A DNA stretch of 64,000 nucleotides. Source: Nostoc sp. UHCC 0870. GTDB taxonomy: Bacteria; Cyanobacteriota; Cyanobacteriia; Cyanobacteriales; Nostocaceae. The first letter of the stretch is position 1. Each line of letters begins with the position of its first letter. Shown in pieces: positions 61,106-64,000 of this stretch. The position numbers and the translations under genes are program-made. The notes under the pieces were generated by a model. The model was not told where the DNA came from and made no database searches. It was given only the letters and a program-made list of their open reading frames with translations. Location of the stretch: contig NZ_CP091913.1 in the NCBI RefSeq assembly GCF_022063185.1, positions 2,419,501-2,483,500 of the forward strand, in the 5' to 3' direction.

Positions 61106-61434
61106 GATGATTTACTCCAAGTGATATGGTCGTCAAAATACTGAAAAATTTCGTATTCGTTAAGAATATTCGTAGGTTGGGAAGCCACGGACTTAGACGA
61201 GTCTTCGGGCTTGGGGCGAGTGAATTTTACCATAAGGAAACCCAACACCAATATCTATCTGTCGTCCACAAGAGGACTCCCACCAAAACGTTCGCGGTAG
61301 CGTTGCGTAGCACAGTTTGGTGGTGAGATGAATTGTGGACAGGGTTTTGTGGTAAAATAAGCCAATATTTTAGCCTTGCCCGCTTCTACTGGCCTGGCAA
61401 GGCTAAAATATTGCTTTAGATTGTTGAGAAAATA
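61106..61434. repeat. Intergenic repeats with two palindromes
   Basis: 61254-61341: GTCCACAAGAGG... pairs with ...TTGTGGAC, with an SDR (ACGTTCGCGGTAGCGTTGCG) in the middle of CCACCAAA/TTTGGTGG. 61363-61413: perfect 18-bp stem CAATATTTTAGCCTTGCC / GGCAAGGCTAAAATATTG. No ORF. Confidence 0.75.
61363..61413. terminator. Perfect 18-bp hairpin
   Basis: CAATATTTTAGCCTTGCC pairs exactly with GGCAAGGCTAAAATATTG, loop 15 bases. It lies upstream of the sppA 5' side and just downstream of the ChuX-like gene stop region on the minus strand, so it may terminate a minus-strand transcript. Confidence 0.55.
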
Positions 61435-61839
61435 CTATAGAGTTTCTATAGGTAAAGGATTCCACACTTCACCATACTTTTCTTTCAAACTTTGCCAAGC
61501 TTCCACTTGTCCTGGTTCGTATTCTCCTGGTTTACCCCATTGTAAAAATGCACTCAAAGCAGGTTCTTGCTTTTCATCTAAAAAACGAATGGTGTAAGTT
61601 GTAAAATTACCTCTTTTTGCTGTACCAGTTTCAAACTTTACTTGGGTAATCTTATCCATATTCAAATGAAATTCAAAGCCTTCGGTGTGAAGGTTAGCAT
61701 ATTTACCTTTGGGTAATTCTGCATAAAATAGCTTTTCTATTTTGCCTCGTGCTTCTAACACAGCCGCACTGCTAGTAACAATTAACCGCAGTGTTCCTAG
61801 ATTTTCACAAGCTTCTAAAAATTCTCTCAAAGTAGTCAT
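61435..61839 (-). CDS. ChuX/HutX-like heme-utilisation-fold protein
   Basis: A 134-residue soluble protein MTTLREFLEACENLGTLRLI with TEGFEFHLNMDKITQVKFET and TIRFLDEKQEPALSAFLQWG. The strand-His-Leu-Asp/Lys-Ile pattern resembles the ChuX/HutX fold used for intracellular heme handling, found as a short form in cyanobacteria. The heme-binding role is inferred only from fold similarity. Alone in the region; no heme transport genes adjacent. Confidence 0.55.
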   Translation of the reverse strand: MTTLREFLEACENLGTLRLIVTSSAAVLEARGKIEKLFYAELPKGKYANLHTEGFEFHLNMDKITQVKFETGTAKRGNFTTYTIRFLDEKQEPALSAFLQWGKPGEYEPGQVEAWQSLKEKYGEVWNPLPIETL

Positions 61840-61896
61840 AAATGAATATTTATCCTTGATTTATTTGCAGTTTTACTAATGAACAATGACCAATAT

Positions 61897-62005
61897 ACCT
61901 CTTGCAAAAGTCCGAAAATTAGATTTGTCATTCTGAATGAAATGTAGAATCTTTGAGATGTTTCGCTTCATTCAACATGACAGGTTAAGCATTTATGCAA
62001 GAGGT
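61897..62005. mobile_element. MITE-like element, family C, short copy
   Basis: ACCTCTTGCAAAAGTCCGAA to GCAAGAGGT, 109 bp. The uninterrupted version of the element at 25345-25548. It ends 14 bp from the phoH stop codon. Confidence 0.82.
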
Positions 62006-62019
62006 CTAATGAATATTAA

Positions 62020-62973
62020 CTATTTATCGTGTTGTTCGTAAGCCAAAACAATACGCTGTACTAAGGGATGACGCACGACATCTTTTTGAGTAAATTCAGA
62101 AAAGCCAATACCTTCAACGTGCTTTAAAATTTGCAAAGCCACTGTTAAACCAGATTGTTGATTCATCGGTAAATCAGTTTGTGTGGTGTCGCCTGTAATT
62201 ACCATCCGCGAACGGAAACCCAAACGGGTTAAAACCATTTTCATTTGGGCGGGGGTGGTATTTTGGGCTTCATCTACAATCACAAAAGCATGGTTTAAAG
62301 TACGTCCCCGCATATAAGCTAGTGGAGCAACTTCAATGATTCCCCGTTCTATCAAATTAGCTACTTTTTCTTGATCGATGAATTCATGGATAGCATCATA
62401 AAGAGGACGGAGATAGGGGTTAATTTTCTGCTGCAAGTCTCCAGGTAAAAATCCCAGGCGTTCACCAGCTTCTACCGCCGGACGAGTTAAGATGAGTTTT
62501 TCTACTTGGTTAGAGAGGAGTGCTTGCACGGCAATAACGACAGCCAAGTATGTCTTACCAGTTCCAGCAGGCCCAGTGCAGAAGGTGAGGTCATGCTTTC
62601 GGATATGTTCGATGTACTGGCGTTGTTTAAAGGTTTTGGCGCGAACTTCGTCACCCCGACGAGTTTTTGCTAGGATATGTCGCTGTAATTCTTGCAATTC
62701 TCCTTGGCGGTGGGTATCTATGGCTTGGCGGGCTGTTAAAATATCGGCACTGGAAATATTATTACCCTGAACCCAGATATTTTCTAGCGATCGCACTAAT
62801 TGAGCAGCTAGGTCTTTTTGTGTGTCTGTACCAGAAATATGTAGTTCTTGTCCACGCAATACAAAGTTAGCTCCTGTGTGTCGGGATAAGATTTTCAGAT
62901 TTTCTTCTCTATCACCGGCTATAGCGATCGCACTGGGAATATTCGGCAGCTGAATTATTAAGGCATCTGCCAT
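62020..62973 (-). CDS. phoH: PhoH-family ATPase
   Basis: A 317-residue PhoH-like protein. An N-terminal KH-like portion (IAGDREENLKILSRHTGANF) precedes the P-loop TGPAGTGKTYLAVVIA and Walker B with IVDEAQNTTPAQMKM, then GFRSRMVITGDTTQTDLP. Bacterial PhoH/YbeZ proteins work in RNA/ribosome metabolism with YbeY. YbeY is not next to it here. Length normal. Confidence 0.93.
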   Translation of the reverse strand: MADALIIQLPNIPSAIAIAGDREENLKILSRHTGANFVLRGQELHISGTDTQKDLAAQLVRSLENIWVQGNNISSADILTARQAIDTHRQGELQELQRHILAKTRRGDEVRAKTFKQRQYIEHIRKHDLTFCTGPAGTGKTYLAVVIAVQALLSNQVEKLILTRPAVEAGERLGFLPGDLQQKINPYLRPLYDAIHEFIDQEKVANLIERGIIEVAPLAYMRGRTLNHAFVIVDEAQNTTPAQMKMVLTRLGFRSRMVITGDTTQTDLPMNQQSGLTVALQILKHVEGIGFSEFTQKDVVRHPLVQRIVLAYEQHDK

Positions 62974-63305
62974 AGTTATTTTTTAATTGTGTGGGGGGCA
63001 ATTTTTAACAACAGTTGATTACTTTTGGTGAGTTTTTATCTCATTCGTAAAGATTATTTTTATACTATTCTAGCTTGAAAACTCTATCTAATTAGTCTTA
63101 AGTTCTAGCAAGGTTGCAATTAATTTTTATCACCGCCCACGTATTGCCTGCTGGAAAGGTGCAAAAATTAACAAAGTGCAGGGGTTTAAGCAAAGAGCCT
63201 CATTAAAATCCTGACTTTTCACGTTATGTGGAAAAGCTAACGTGAAACCTAACCCCCTAATCCCCTTCCCTAGTAGGGAAGGGGGAAAATGTAGAGACGT
63301 TCTAA
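62974..63305. repeat. Intergenic region with a GC palindromic repeat
   Basis: AT-rich until about 63190, then a dispersed element 63243-63290 (CCTTCCCTAGTAGGGAAGGG as a hairpin) related to the one at 38-80. No gene seen. Confidence 0.6.
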
Positions 63306-64000
63306 CTATTTCTGTAAGTTAGCCGCGTGCAAACCACACTCCTTAGCAGTGGACTCTTCCCACCACCAACGGCCTTCGCGTTCGTGCTGGTTGGGTAACA
63401 CTGGTCTGGTGCAGGGTTCGCAACCAATACTCACAAAACCGCGTTCGTGTAACTTGTTATAAGGCACATCTAAAGCCCGAATATATTCCCACACTTCAGC
63501 AGAAGACCAATTTGCTAAGGGGTTAAACTTAATCAATTGATGGTCTTCAGTGGAAAAGGCACTATCAACTTCAATTACAGGAATATGGTTGCGAGTGCTA
63601 GGACTTTGGTCTTTGCGCTGTCCTGTCACCCAAGCATCCAGAGTGTTAAGTTTGCGGTGCAGTGGTCTGACTTTGCGGACTCCACAGCATTCTTTGTGGC
63701 CATCTTGATAGAAACTATACAATCCCTTCTCTTCTACCAAAGCTTGAACTTCCGCAGCATCAGGGAACATTACTTCTAATTTGATCCCATAATGTTCTCT
63801 GACTTTATCTAAGAATTGATATGTTTCTGGGTGTAACCTGCCGGTATCAAGTGTAAACACGCGGAAGTTTTTGGTAATCTTGGACGCAATATCAATTAGC
63901 ACAACATCCTCAGCACCACTGAAAGAAATTGCTAGGTTGTTAAAGGTTTCTAGGGCAAATTTGAGAATTTCCCTGGGTGATTTTTGACTATATTCTGCTT
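63306..64000 (-). CDS. cysH: Phosphoadenylyl-sulfate (PAPS/APS) reductase, N-terminus beyond the window
   Basis: Partial: 231 codons are visible and the frame continues past 64000 (upstream residues [20 protein letters not shown]). The enzyme reduces PAPS or APS to sulfite with thioredoxin. [16 protein letters not shown] is the nucleotide-binding part, [17 protein letters not shown] follows, and the tail ends KECGLH with the active Cys. It also has CC ([10 protein letters not shown]) and CxxC (GCEPCTRP), the four-Cys signature of a [4Fe-4S] cluster, usually associated with APS reduction; some cyanobacterial PAPS reductases lack it. Confidence 0.9.
   Translation of the reverse strand, partial: AEYSQKSPREILKFALETFNNLAISFSGAEDVVLIDIASKITKNFRVFTLDTGRLHPETYQFLDKVREHYGIKLEVMFPDAAEVQALVEEKGLYSFYQDGHKECCGVRKVRPLHRKLNTLDAWVTGQRKDQSPSTRNHIPVIEVDSAFSTEDHQLIKFNPLANWSSAEVWEYIRALDVPYNKLHERGFVSIGCEPCTRPVLPNQHEREGRWWWEESTAKECGLHAANLQK

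Overview
The window is chromosomal DNA of a filamentous, heterocyst-forming cyanobacterium of the Nostoc/Anabaena type. This rests on hetZ with a patU-like partner, photosystem I genes psaF-psaJ-psaL, solanesyl diphosphate synthase, a Tic22 homologue, sucrose-6-phosphate phosphatase, two tandem AmiC amidases, many HIP1 octamers (GCGATCGC), and dense Nostoc-style tandem heptamers/octamers, small dispersed repeats (SDRs) and MITE-like palindromes. From memory, the order psaFJL - gmk - remA - transglutaminase-like - patU - hetZ - sds - murI - amiC - amiC - antiporter - ssb - mreBCD resembles Anabaena sp. PCC 7120; no search was run.

Layout. 1-12 kb: a small XRE regulator, pdhB, secD-secF, a GNAT and a histidine kinase with overlapping 3' ends, tsaC, prmC, tic22, a TnpB-element relic, tRNA-Pro(TGG), a second GNAT and an ACT-domain protein. 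12-16 kb: an alpha/beta hydrolase, tsaD (with tsaC, two enzymes of t6A tRNA modification) and psaFJL. 16-24 kb: remA-gmk, a transglutaminase-like membrane protein that appears to have lost its catalytic Cys and His, patU-hetZ (heterocyst differentiation) and sds. 24-31 kb: a long non-coding stretch with a possible structured RNA and a 37-codon membrane ORF, murI, and two tandem amiC genes. 31-38 kb: a truncated antiporter ending at an IS relic, EVE and SIMPL proteins, ssb, the mreB-mreC-mreD shape operon and ribD. 38-49 kb is accessory: a PEP-CTERM protein, an SLH/beta-helix protein, a TnpB element with a divergent ribbon-helix-helix gene beside a RelE-type toxin-antitoxin pair, and a GDYXXLXY/DUF2157 pair. 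49-64 kb: an RsmB-like rRNA methyltransferase, DUF2267, PEBP, a dynamin-like GTPase, HNH nuclease, a large PAS/GAF kinase, bioF, ruvA coupled to sucrose-phosphate phosphatase, phoH and a partial cysH.

The most unusual content is the accessory layer. Three TnpB-type right ends share the motif GTGTCAA/ATGTCAA after a hairpin: one belongs to an intact tnpB and two are solitary relics, one of them at the breakpoint of a broken antiporter gene. The intact tnpB has a divergent RHH gene 71 bp away, sits immediately 3' of a relE stop codon, and the whole islet lies between 27-bp direct repeats. MITEs, tandem octamers and SDRs repeatedly reach exactly into start or stop codons (prmC, pdhB, tsaC, murI, tnpB, the 65-codon ORF at 38 kb), so mobile repeats are reshaping gene ends here.

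Limits: families are assigned from recognisable motifs and remembered homologues. Start codons, MITE boundaries and RNA structures are by eye.
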